DNA from: Anaerolineaceae bacterium
Lineage (GTDB): Bacteria > Chloroflexota > Anaerolineae > Aggregatilineales > Phototrophicaceae
Length of the DNA stretch: 64,000 nucleotides
Direction of reading: 5' to 3'
Assembly: GCA_020634135.1 (NCBI GenBank)
Contig: JACKCG010000003.1
Coordinates: 124,001 to 188,000 of the forward strand
Shown: piece after piece, positions 51,847 through 59,819 of the stretch
Position numbering within the stretch: the stretch's first letter is position 1
Layout of the letters: every line of letters starts with the position of its first letter
Position numbers and translations under genes: made by a program
The notes under the pieces: model-generated
Told to the model about the DNA's origin: nothing
Database searches by the model: none
What the model saw: the letters and a program-made list of their open reading frames with translations, nothing else

Positions 51847-52914
51847 ATGTATACCTCGTTCCATGTGAAAAATTACCGCTGTTTTGAGGACCTGGCGCTC
51901 ACCGATTTGGCGCGGGTGAACCTGATTGCGGGGAAAAACAATGTCGGTAAGACGGCCCTGTTGGAGGCACTTTTTCTACATTCCAGAGGCTACAACCCCC
52001 AATTTGTTTTTGATTTAGATGTCGTTCGTGGTTTAACACCTAATTTGGATCAGCCTGTTCCTGAATGGGAGTTTGTGTTTCTGAATCGCGATTCGTCGCT
52101 GATTGTTACCTTGCTCGGAGAAGACACAATAACAGGGAGTCGATCACTCAAATTACGTTTTGTTGCGGATTCAGAGGAACGGGATAAGATCAAACTGATT
52201 ATCCCCAAGAGTCGTTTTTCTAATGGAGCATCGGTCTTATCCCCAACTTCGACAATTCTGGCGCTGGATTATCACCAATCAACTCAAGCAAGCACGATTT
52301 ACATGGCGCAGGGAGGAGAAATATTATCCGCGCCACCCGATTCACCTTTTCCAAGCTTCATAATTCCTGCTCAGGGGCGACCGCTGCTTAAAGAAACACG
52401 AGAAAGATTCTCAAACCTAGTAACCAGTGGAAAATTGCCGTTCTTGTTAGCGTTTTTGCAGCGCATTGATCCGCGTATCCACGACATTCAGTTGTTGGAT
52501 TTTGGTGGAGACACTATGCCGCATGGCTTTATTCTCAATGAGCGCCCTGTCCCACTCAATTATATGGGCGAAGGGGTGAACCGAGCCGTGAACTTTGTCC
52601 TCACAATTGCATCCACATCTAATGGAGTGGTTCTAATTGACGAAATCGAAAATGGTTTGCATTACTCCGTCTTGACTGATGTCTGGAAGGCTATTGCCCA
52701 GGCCGCTCGCACCTTCAAAGTGCAAATCTTCGCCACCACCCACAGCCTGGAAATGATTCGTGCCGCGCATGAGGCGTTTAGCGAAAGTGAACCCTATGAT
52801 TTCCGTTTGCATCGATTGGGGCGAGATACAGAAACAGGTCAAATTGAGGCGCTCACATTCAACCAGAACAGCATGAATGCCGCTATTCTATTTGACCAAG
52901 AGGTGCGCGGATGA
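51847..52914 (+). CDS. AAA/ABC-type ATPase of the OLD-like (AAA_15/AAA_21) group
   Basis: 355 aa from ATG 51847. The opening MYTSFHVKNYRCFEDLAL is typical of overcoming-lysogenisation-defect-like ATPases. Walker A is GKNNVGKTALLEAL (29-42), the ABC-like signature YMGEGVNRA near residue 239, Walker B VVLIDEIENGLHY near 262, and the H-switch FATTHSLEMI. There is no TOPRIM domain on this chain; the overlapping next gene (ATGA) supplies one. GC content is lower than that of the flanks. Probable role: ATPase half of a nuclease-type defence module. Confidence 0.9.
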   Translation: MYTSFHVKNYRCFEDLALTDLARVNLIAGKNNVGKTALLEALFLHSRGYNPQFVFDLDVVRGLTPNLDQPVPEWEFVFLNRDSSLIVTLLGEDTITGSRSLKLRFVADSEERDKIKLIIPKSRFSNGASVLSPTSTILALDYHQSTQASTIYMAQGGEILSAPPDSPFPSFIIPAQGRPLLKETRERFSNLVTSGKLPFLLAFLQRIDPRIHDIQLLDFGGDTMPHGFILNERPVPLNYMGEGVNRAVNFVLTIASTSNGVVLIDEIENGLHYSVLTDVWKAIAQAARTFKVQIFATTHSLEMIRAAHEAFSESEPYDFRLHRLGRDTETGQIEALTFNQNSMNAAILFDQEVRG

Positions 52915-53588
52915 GCAATTCGCTTCCTTTGAGTACAACGCGACTGCTGCTGGTAGAAGGTAAAGACGATAAAGAATTTTTCGATGGGATAGGGACTTAC
53001 CTGAATATTCGTGATCGCTTTCATATTGCCGAATATGAGGGCAAAAATAATCTCGACAACGCCCTTTTGCGTGTGTTGGGAGAATCGGTGTTTCCACAAA
53101 TCACCCATATCAGTATCGTGCGTGATGCTGATTTTCGTCCGGGCAGCTTCAACAGTGTTCAAAGTGCTCTTGATTACGCAAATCGAAACTCGCCATCGCC
53201 CAAAAGACATTATCCGATTCCCGATACCCATACCCTATTTTTTGGCGAGCATCCTCAAGTGGCAGTCCTGATTTTGCCTGCGCCCAACCTATTTGGTATG
53301 TTAGAGGATGTTGTTCTGACTGCACTGGATAATGACCCAATCTCATCCTGTGTAAACGACTATATCCAATGTTTGCAACAGAGCGGTATAGACCCGGTTC
53401 AGGAACGGCTCTCAAAGACGAAAATGCGCATTTTTATTGAAGGTAAGCACCTCGATAAAGAAATATCAACTGGAAATGACCGCAGGCGCACTTATCTTTC
53501 CGACATCTATAGTATGAGTTGGTGGACGTGGGATCATCCCGCCTTTGACAGTGTGAAGGCCTTCATCCAACAGATTGCATCTGAGTAG
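52911..53588 (+). CDS. TOPRIM-like protein (DUF3226-like) paired with the ATPase
   Basis: 225 aa. The TOPRIM signature is visible: Glu16 in LLLVEGKDDKEFF and Asp72/Asp74 in ISIVRDADFRP, the DxD motif that binds metal in OLD nucleases and topoisomerases. VAVLILPAPNLFGMLEDVVLTAL is typical of DUF3226. The start overlaps the ATPase stop by 4 nt, so both are made together. Known split systems with this plan include PARIS (AriA/AriB, where AriB is DUF4435) and DUF3226 pairs; assignment to any one is not possible here. Confidence 0.85.
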   Translation: MSNSLPLSTTRLLLVEGKDDKEFFDGIGTYLNIRDRFHIAEYEGKNNLDNALLRVLGESVFPQITHISIVRDADFRPGSFNSVQSALDYANRNSPSPKRHYPIPDTHTLFFGEHPQVAVLILPAPNLFGMLEDVVLTALDNDPISSCVNDYIQCLQQSGIDPVQERLSKTKMRIFIEGKHLDKEISTGNDRRRTYLSDIYSMSWWTWDHPAFDSVKAFIQQIASE

Positions 53589-53714
53589 GCAGCATCCCCT
53601 GCCATACCATCATGCAAACAATCAACCAGCCTGTAGTGTAGTGCCATTGCTTAACCCTGGGCGACGCACAGTTTTGGTGCCTGACATCCATTCAAAAAAC
53701 AAAGGGCTTTCCCT

Positions 53715-54710
53715 ATGACGATGATCTACTACGAAGAACACGGTGATTTAAACCACCTGCAAGGCAAAACGATTGGTGTCATCGGGTATGGCAGCCTGGG
53801 CCAATCGGTGGCGCTCAACCTGCGCGACAGCGGGCTTACAGTGCTGGTTTCCGAGATTGCGGTTGATCGGGCCGAACAAGCCCGTGAGATCGGCTTTCAA
53901 GTCGTGGCAACTGAAACCGCCGTGCGCCAGTGCCCGATCATCCTGCTGCTGGTGCCCAACGAGGTCATGCCCAGCGTCTACCTGGAACAAATCTCACCAT
54001 ACCTGGAGCGCGGCCACTTGCTGGTCTTTGCCAGCGCCTATAACCTGACCTTCGGGTTTATCGAACCGCCGCCCTTTGTAGACGTAGGGTTGATCGCCCC
54101 GCGCATCCTCGGCCCGGCGGTACGGGAGCGTTTCACGACCCCAGAAGGCTATCACAGTTTTATCTCAGTCGCTCAGGACTCAAGCGGAAATGCGTGGCCG
54201 TTGCTGCTGGCGCTGGCAAAGGCCGTCGGTACACTGCGAGCCGGAGCGATTGAGATCACCTTCCAGTGGGAAGCCGAGCTGGATTTATTCGTCCAGCAGA
54301 CGATTCTGCCGCTGATGCATCTCGTCTTCACGACGGCGGCCAACCTGCTGATCGGGAAAGGCTACACGCCGGAAGCCGCGCTGACCGAGTTGTACCTTTC
54401 CGGCGAGATCACCTACTACCTGGAGCGTGCCGTGAACAACGGGCTGCTTCAGGCGCTTTTACGGTCCCCATTAACCAACCAGTATGGCACATTTACCCGG
54501 GTCAATCGTTTTAGCGACCTCAAACTGGAACGCCTGATGGAAGTCACCCTGGATGAAATCCGCAGCGGTGCGTTCGCCAAAGAATGGAGCAAAGAATATG
54601 CCGACGGGTTCTCCCGCTTGAAAAAACTCATTCGTGAGCAGCAAGGGTTGGAACTTTGGGAATTAGAAAAGCAGGCACTGGAGATGTTTGGGCAAAATAT
54701 CGAATCTTGA
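53715..54710 (+). CDS. Ketol-acid-reductoisomerase-like protein with altered active site
   Basis: 331 aa, the size of class I KARI. The Rossmann loop GVIGYGSLGQSVALNLRDSG and QWEAELDLFVQQTIL with a knotted helical C-half show the family. Yet residues needed for catalysis differ: FAHGFN is FASAYN (no His), the Mg ligands D-x3-E appear as DLFVQQ (Glu to Gln), and APKGPG is APRILG. So isomerisation is doubtful although NAD(P)H binding seems kept. No ilvB, ilvN or ilvD is near. I therefore do not call it ilvC. Confidence 0.8.
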   Translation: MTMIYYEEHGDLNHLQGKTIGVIGYGSLGQSVALNLRDSGLTVLVSEIAVDRAEQAREIGFQVVATETAVRQCPIILLLVPNEVMPSVYLEQISPYLERGHLLVFASAYNLTFGFIEPPPFVDVGLIAPRILGPAVRERFTTPEGYHSFISVAQDSSGNAWPLLLALAKAVGTLRAGAIEITFQWEAELDLFVQQTILPLMHLVFTTAANLLIGKGYTPEAALTELYLSGEITYYLERAVNNGLLQALLRSPLTNQYGTFTRVNRFSDLKLERLMEVTLDEIRSGAFAKEWSKEYADGFSRLKKLIREQQGLELWELEKQALEMFGQNIES

Positions 54711-54844
54711 GCGATAATGTAAAAGAATAATGGTATCCTGAAAAAAGGTTATACTAATAAACTACTCGGTTTCTTCATCATCAGGCCGGATTTACCGTAA
54801 ATTACCTGAACCTGAGGCCGGGATATAGGCTGGGAGCGTATATA

Positions 54845-55600
54845 ATGGCAGACTCACACCTGCGTATTGATGAACTTATTGTCAGATTAGATCATTCCAA
54901 TTCGGATGTTCGGGAAGCAGCAGCGATTGAACTGCTCGAAATGGGCACTGTGGCCGTTGAGCCGCTGATTAAGGCACTGAGTCACTCCGGTTGGCGCGTG
55001 CGCTACTACGCGGCCTGGGCATTGGGGCAGATTGGCGATCAGCGGGCGGTAGATCCCCTCATCATGGCGCTCCATGATATCAACACAACGGTACAGGAAT
55101 GGGCTGCCTCTGCGTTGGGGGAAATTCATGATTCTCGCGCCGTAGACCCGCTTATTGAAGCCTTGCAGCACCCTGACGCGGGCACTCGCCAGAATGCCGC
55201 CTCTGCGCTGGGGCATATTGGCGATACGCGCGCTGTCGAAGCCCTGATCGCTCTGCTGACCGACGCGAGTCCTTTTGTTCGCAGCAGTGCTGCCTGGGCA
55301 TTGGGAAAACTAGGTGATGACCGCGCCATTGATCCGCTGCTGGAGGTCCTCAATGATGATGATGACTGGGTGCAGGGCAGTGCAGCTTCAGCCTTGGGCT
55401 TGCTCGGCGCTGAAAAGGCGGCGGACGGCCTGATTAACGTGCTGCGTGGCGAAGGCCGCTGGGTGCGCTACAATGCGGCCTGGGCGCTGGGTGAAATCGG
55501 TAGTAAAAAGGCGGTGGCGGCGCTGATTTCAGTCTCCGAAACCGATGACATCTTCATGGAACGCCGGGCAACCGAAGCCCTGGAAAAGCTGGGGCATTAG
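54845..55600 (+). CDS. HEAT-repeat protein
   Basis: 251 aa of seven to eight HEAT repeats of about 31 residues: VRYYAAWALGQIGDQRAVDPLIMALHD, VQEWAASALGEIHDSRAVDPLIEALQH, and so on. This is the PBS-lyase type (E/Z) repeat set. It should form a soluble alpha-solenoid for protein binding. No enzymatic domain. GGGAG lies about 8 nt before ATG 54845. Confidence 0.92.
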   Translation: MADSHLRIDELIVRLDHSNSDVREAAAIELLEMGTVAVEPLIKALSHSGWRVRYYAAWALGQIGDQRAVDPLIMALHDINTTVQEWAASALGEIHDSRAVDPLIEALQHPDAGTRQNAASALGHIGDTRAVEALIALLTDASPFVRSSAAWALGKLGDDRAIDPLLEVLNDDDDWVQGSAASALGLLGAEKAADGLINVLRGEGRWVRYNAAWALGEIGSKKAVAALISVSETDDIFMERRATEALEKLGH

Positions 55601-55727
55601 TCCTATCGGACAGCTTGCCGATCATCCATTTCTCCTAATATTGCGGGATTGTAACGCTGATATTCATCTTTTTTGCGTACAATTGAGGACAAGAATACTC
55701 GAATCGGATAATCATGAGGGATAGCCG

Positions 55728-56267
55728 ATGAATGTAATCCGGCAAAAACAATGGAGCGAAACAGAGTTAATTGCCCAGGGATTCCGGTATTATCCCAGCC
55801 GCAGGCAGGTCTCGCTGGTGCGCCGTCTGCCAGCGGAAGAAGCCCCCATGTTCATCCAGACCGATTGGGACATCCTGGTCGCCGAGGCCGGGTACTATAT
55901 TGCCTATCGCGCCGGAGATGACTTACGCGCCCGGCTTGAAGACTACAGCCCCCGTCCGATTCGCCCCGACATTTTCAAAATCTCGTACGCTCCCTGGAAT
56001 GACATCAAGTGGAAGCCTTCACCAACGGAGACCCATTTGCTCAGCCTGGGGTGCCAACCGTACTACAAGAGAGTTGGTGTGTGGGCCAAGCGCCTGACAA
56101 CCGAGGCATTGGTGCAAAGCATGGAAAGCCGCGAACCTTCCATCGTGCCGCCGGGCGCGTGGGTCTGTGTCGGAATTCAGGGTGAACCCTGGAGTACCAC
56201 CGGCGAATGGATCCGCTCGCGTTATATAGTGCCTGCCAGCGCTTTTCTGGCGAGTTTCTCCAAGTAG
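55728..56267 (+). CDS. Uncharacterised protein, 179 aa
   Basis: Good coding look with GAGGGA 8 nt upstream of ATG 55728, but no family that I can name with confidence. It contains EAGYYIAYRAGDD and a C-terminal VPPGAWVCVGIQGEPWSTTGEWIRSRY, loosely like PGDYG-type small domains. No signal peptide or membrane helix. Probably single-gene unit; a short terminator follows. Confidence 0.65.
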   Translation: MNVIRQKQWSETELIAQGFRYYPSRRQVSLVRRLPAEEAPMFIQTDWDILVAEAGYYIAYRAGDDLRARLEDYSPRPIRPDIFKISYAPWNDIKWKPSPTETHLLSLGCQPYYKRVGVWAKRLTTEALVQSMESREPSIVPPGAWVCVGIQGEPWSTTGEWIRSRYIVPASAFLASFSK

Positions 56268-56302
56268 GATGCTGACCGCAAACGCTGGAGTGTTTTCACT
56301 AT

Positions 56303-56323
56303 GGGGCATAGGCCCCTTTTTTA
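56303..56323 (+). terminator. Short intrinsic terminator
   Basis: GGGGC (56303-56307) and GCCCC (56312-56316) with an ATAG loop, then six T (56317-56322). The stem is short but the T-run is good. Confidence 0.6.
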
Positions 56324-56353
56324 TTGGGCGCTGCTTTCACCATCGTACATACC

Positions 56354-56384
56354 GTCACGAAATACGCCCCATCCTGGGCATAAT
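56354..56384 (-). repeat. Second copy of the RAYT N-terminal segment
   Basis: 31 nt that match 56902-56932 at 28 of 31 positions. On the minus strand it encodes YAQDGAYFVT, the N-terminal strand typical of RAYT transposases, just behind the end of the RAYT remnant. It is a fragment of a second copy. Confidence 0.7.
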
Positions 56385-56605
56385 CGTCAGGCCTCGCCGT
56401 AAAACCGATCTTCCGCCCACCGTGCCGGATTCGTCAGGATATACCCCCGCAGCGCATCCCATTCCCGTTCATCCCGGATAATCCGGTCATGAAAACTCCG
56501 CTGCCACAATTTACCAGGAAAGGATTCCCATCCGTGTTCATCCACACCCCGAATGTAGGCATTGGTCGTCATGGTTTTGAACCATCCCATGATGTCAGAG
56601 AGGGT

Positions 56606-56686
56606 GTAGGGGCGGGCCGGTGTGCCCGCCCTGGTGGATTCTGGAGATACGGGTTCTTCCGGGCGGCCACGTTGGGCCGCCCCTAC
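56606..56686. repeat. Inverted doublet of GTAGGGG-type elements inside the RAYT remnant
   Basis: Two 26-nt elements face each other: 56606-56631 on the plus strand and 56686-56661 on the minus strand. Both open with GTAGGGGCGG and end with CGCCC. The whole doublet is 81 nt (27 codons), so it keeps the reading frame. It has the BIME-like layout expected of REP elements mobilised by a RAYT. Confidence 0.75.
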
Positions 56687-56901
56687 GGACGGCGCATAAC
56701 GATTGATGATGATAATCCCGTGAAAATGATTTGGCATGACCACATAGGCATCCAATACCACCGACAAAGATATTTCTCCGCTTTGATGGGATTTCCCCAC
56801 CACACTGGCGACCATTTCCCCAATATGCGGCATGGCACCTGCATCACGTCCGGACCCACCACGCGCGCCGAACAGATGCCCGATATGCGGAAGGGCGATC
56901 T

Positions 56902-56932
56902 GTCACGAAATACGTTCCGTCCTGGGCATAAT
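56902..56932 (-). repeat. RAYT N-terminal segment, partner of 56354-56384
   Basis: Encodes YAQDGTYFVT on the minus strand. The direct repeat flanks the RAYT body, which suggests tandem or nested decayed copies. Confidence 0.7.
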
Positions 56933-58139
56933 ATATGGGGCAACCGGGATGATTTTGGGTGGGTGGGAGAGCCTGGATACAGCTGTATGGGACGCACTAT
57001 GCTCGATAGCGGCTACGACCATCTGACGGTATAATATCATTCAGGTCGCTCTGAGGCATGCCGATGACTGCCGCGCTCTTGAACAAGCAAAATAATCACG
57101 ATGCCGGCTGACATATGATTTTCCGCCACAATTCGAGTTCATTGTCATGGAGTGCTGGCGATTCGGACTGCCTTCTATTGGCGGGCCGGATTTGCGGCCT
57201 TCAGAATACCAGTGATGGTGTTGTGATTGGCTTCCATGCAGAAAAGGCACCCACAAAGGCTTGCGATAGAAATCAGTGTATTTGCAGTAAAATTTCGATG
57301 TAATAGTCTTTGGCATGGTGCAAGAACCGCCCACCGCCTTGCAAGCAAGTGAACATGAACCTATAACCAAATATGAGTGGCCGCACCTGATGACTCAAAA
57401 CCGTCTTGATAATAGAATGAACTGCTAAACAGGCTAAATCAGACCAAAACATTTCAGCAACGCCTCTGGATAAAATTGAGAACGGGATGCAGAGATCATA
57501 TGGGGGTAAACAATCTCGACATACATTTGATGTTTAAGGAATTCCTTAATCAAATTAAGTTCTGCGATAGACTTGCTTACGCCGAAAAACGCCTCAATTT
57601 CCCGAACCCTGGACAATGGAAACACACAAAGCAAACCTTGAACTCCATAAAACGGTCTATAGCACTGGAGATGACCAATATAGTGTCATAGTATCCGATG
57701 CAACAGAGAGACTAAAGTCATACCTGTCCGGATTTATTTACGAATAGAACCTTCAAGGGTTCCACATCCCACTGAACCCTAACAGCTTATAGCGACCTTT
57801 TTCCTGAACAAATGTTCTCACAAATGTTCACCATCTCCCGCCCGTTTTGTGGTATCGTGGTGAGGATACGTAATGATTAGGAAGATGCGCCCGTGAACAA
57901 AGAACCCGCCAAGCAGGATAATTTGCAGCAAAACCGCCATTTTTGCAGCACGAAACATAAGTGACTCACGGGAGGATTGCGGCAATCGCAGCAATTGCAG
58001 CACATATAAAATTTGCCGCAATAAGTTGTCAGTTACCACTTGTTACTCGGCACTTTTTACTTTCAGGCACGATGAATCGTGCCCCGACATTCCCCTGCTT
58101 TTCCCTCATGCCTCAGCACTCAAGACTCAGCACTGCCCC
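56933..58139. other. 1.2-kb region without a supportable gene
   Basis: No frame here has both a ribosome site and a recognisable protein. The segment 57434-57691 (minus) has an 85-codon stop-to-stop frame with an amino-acid mix like a real protein (AFFGVSKSIAELNLIKEFL) but no start, so it may be a gene fragment. A 23-codon GTG frame at 57893-57964 has AGGAAG upstream but is otherwise unsupported. Three 9-nt near-repeats (ATTGCGGCA type) lie near 57974-58002. The middle part is AT-rich, suggesting inserted DNA. Confidence 0.45.
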
Positions 58140-59765
58140 CTACATCCTGAACACCCCGTATTGCGTCGCCACCGTCTCCCTATTCAGGCACGCGCTCAAC
58201 GCCAGCCCCAGCACGCGCCGCGTCTCCGCCGGGTCGAGGATGCCATCATCCCACAGCCGCGCCGTCGAATAATACGGGCTGCCCTCCTGCTCGTATTTAT
58301 CCAGTATCGGCTGCTTGAACGCCGCCTGCTCGTCTGGGGATAAATCCGCCGCGCCCCCCCGCGCCAGTTGGTCGCGCTTGACCGTCAATAGCACGTTCGC
58401 CGCCTGTTCCCCGCCCATCACGCTGATCCGGCTGTTCGGCCACATCCACAGGAAACGCGGCCCATACGCCCGCCCGCACATCCCGTAATTTCCCGCGCCG
58501 AAGCTCCCGCCGATGATGACCGTCAGTTTCGGCACTTTGGCGTTGGCGACGGCGTGTACCATCTTCGCGCCATCTTTGGCGATGCCGCCCGCCTCGTACT
58601 CCCTGCCCACCATGAACCCGGTGATATTCTGAAGGAACAACAGCGGGATATTCCGCGCCGTACACAGTTCGATAAAGTGCGTCCCTTTAAGAGCGCTTTC
58701 ACTGAACAGCACGCCGTTATTGGCGATGATGCCCACCGGGTAGCCTTCCAGCCGGGCAAACCCGGTAATCAGCGTTGTACCGTAGTTCGCCTTGAACTCA
58801 CGGAAGCGGCTCCCGTCCACCAGCCGGGCGATCACCTCGCGGGCGTCATAGCTCTCGCGGAACGTCGTGGGAATAATTCCGTAAAGTTCCGCCGGGTCAT
58901 AGAGCGGTTCTTCCGGCGGAGCAATATCCTGTAGGGACAAGGCCTGCCTTGTCCGCGTGCGCCTATTCAGAGTCGCCACGATTTCCCGCACGATTTCCAG
59001 CGCATGGTCATCATCCTCGGCATAATGATCGGCCACACCGGAAACGCGGGTATGCACGTCCGCCCCGCCTAGCTCCTCGGCGGTGACTTCTTCGCCCGTC
59101 GCGGCCTTCACCAGCGGCGGCCCGCCCAGGAAAATCGTCCCTGTTCCCTTCACGATCACCGTCTCATCCGACATCGCCGGGACATACGCCCCGCCCGCCG
59201 TACAGCTTCCCATCACCGCACTGATCTGGGGGATGCCCGCCGCGCTCATCGTCGCCTGGTTGTAGAAGATGCGCCCGAAGTCGTCCACATCCGGGAACAC
59301 CTCATCCTGCATCGGCAGGAACGCGCCTCCGCTGTCCACCAGGTAGATACACGGCAGATTGTTTTCCAGCGCGACCTGCTGTGCCCGCAGGTGCTTCTTC
59401 ACCGTCAGCGGATAGTACGTGCCGCCCTTCACGGTGGCGTCATTGGCGATAATCAGGCACTCCACGCCGGAAACCCGCCCGATGCCGGTCACAATGCCCG
59501 CGCTCGGCGCGTCACCGTCGTAGATGTCCCAGGCCGCCAACGGGGAAAGCTCCAGAAACGGCGAGCCGGTATCCAGCAGCCGGTCTATCCGGTCACGCAC
59601 GAACAGCTTGCCCTGTTCCTGGTGGCGCTCCTGGTATTTAAGGCCGCCGCCCTGCCGTACCTGTTCCAGCCGTTCGCGCAGTTCCGCCGCCAGCGCCTGG
59701 TTGTGCGCCCGGTTCTGCTGGAATCGTTCATCTTGAGTATTGATCTGCGTGTCGAGAGCATCCAT
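58140..59765 (-). CDS. Acyl-CoA carboxylase beta subunit (methylcrotonyl-CoA carboxylase-like)
   Basis: 541 aa from ATG 59765. Carboxyltransferase subunit of a biotin-dependent carboxylase. RDRIDRLLDTGSPFLELSPLAAWDIYD, SAGIVTGIGRVSGVECLIIANDATVKGGTYYPLTVKKHLRAQ and the second crotonase half LLFLQNITGFMVGREYEAGGIAKDGAKMVHAVA, then GSFGAGNYGMCGRAYGPRFLWMWPNSRISVMGG, match MccB/AccD1. An unusual linker (RTRTRQALSLQ) is encoded by a palindromic element (58931-58957). The alpha (biotin) subunit is not in the window. ATG 59765 lacks a close ribosome site. Confidence 0.92.
   Translation of the reverse strand: MDALDTQINTQDERFQQNRAHNQALAAELRERLEQVRQGGGLKYQERHQEQGKLFVRDRIDRLLDTGSPFLELSPLAAWDIYDGDAPSAGIVTGIGRVSGVECLIIANDATVKGGTYYPLTVKKHLRAQQVALENNLPCIYLVDSGGAFLPMQDEVFPDVDDFGRIFYNQATMSAAGIPQISAVMGSCTAGGAYVPAMSDETVIVKGTGTIFLGGPPLVKAATGEEVTAEELGGADVHTRVSGVADHYAEDDDHALEIVREIVATLNRRTRTRQALSLQDIAPPEEPLYDPAELYGIIPTTFRESYDAREVIARLVDGSRFREFKANYGTTLITGFARLEGYPVGIIANNGVLFSESALKGTHFIELCTARNIPLLFLQNITGFMVGREYEAGGIAKDGAKMVHAVANAKVPKLTVIIGGSFGAGNYGMCGRAYGPRFLWMWPNSRISVMGGEQAANVLLTVKRDQLARGGAADLSPDEQAAFKQPILDKYEQEGSPYYSTARLWDDGILDPAETRRVLGLALSACLNRETVATQYGVFRM
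58931..58957. repeat. GTAGGGAC-type palindromic element, copy 2, inside the carboxylase gene
   Basis: 27 nt with a perfect stem GGACAAGGC/GCCTTGTCC. It shares both ends with 13658-13684. Its length is divisible by three and it encodes extra residues in the surface linker between the two crotonase halves, so the gene stays open. Confidence 0.7.
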
Positions 59766-59819
59766 GAAATTCAGCGCAGAGAAACGCGCCGCTCCTCCTT
59801 CCAACCCGATTACCAGACA

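Larger units (their letters stand above)
56387..56932 (-). pseudogene. REP-associated tyrosine transposase (RAYT) remnant
   Basis: The open part (56387-56833, 148 codons) encodes LDAYVVMPNHFHGIIII with the HUH motif His-Phe-His, TLSDIMGWFKTMTTNAYIRG, and LWQRSFHDRIIRDEREWDALRGYILTNPARW, including a plausible catalytic Tyr in GYILTNP. Upstream, the N-terminal strand YAQDGTYFVT (56932-56902) is in another frame, and a TGA interrupts the main frame. So the gene is broken by at least one frameshift. A 81-nt inverted doublet of palindromes sits in frame inside it (56606-56686). Confidence 0.8.

Noticed and set aside
51847..53588. Gabija or single-chain OLD nuclease
   Set aside because: The ATPase chain ends without a TOPRIM domain and no UvrD-like helicase follows.
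53715..54710. Annotation as ilvC
   Set aside because: Catalytic His and a Mg-binding Glu are not in place and no branched-chain amino acid genes are near.
57818..58039. 73-codon hydrophobic minus-strand frame
   Set aside because: Hydrophobicity comes from complementing CAG/AAT-rich DNA; no ribosome site.
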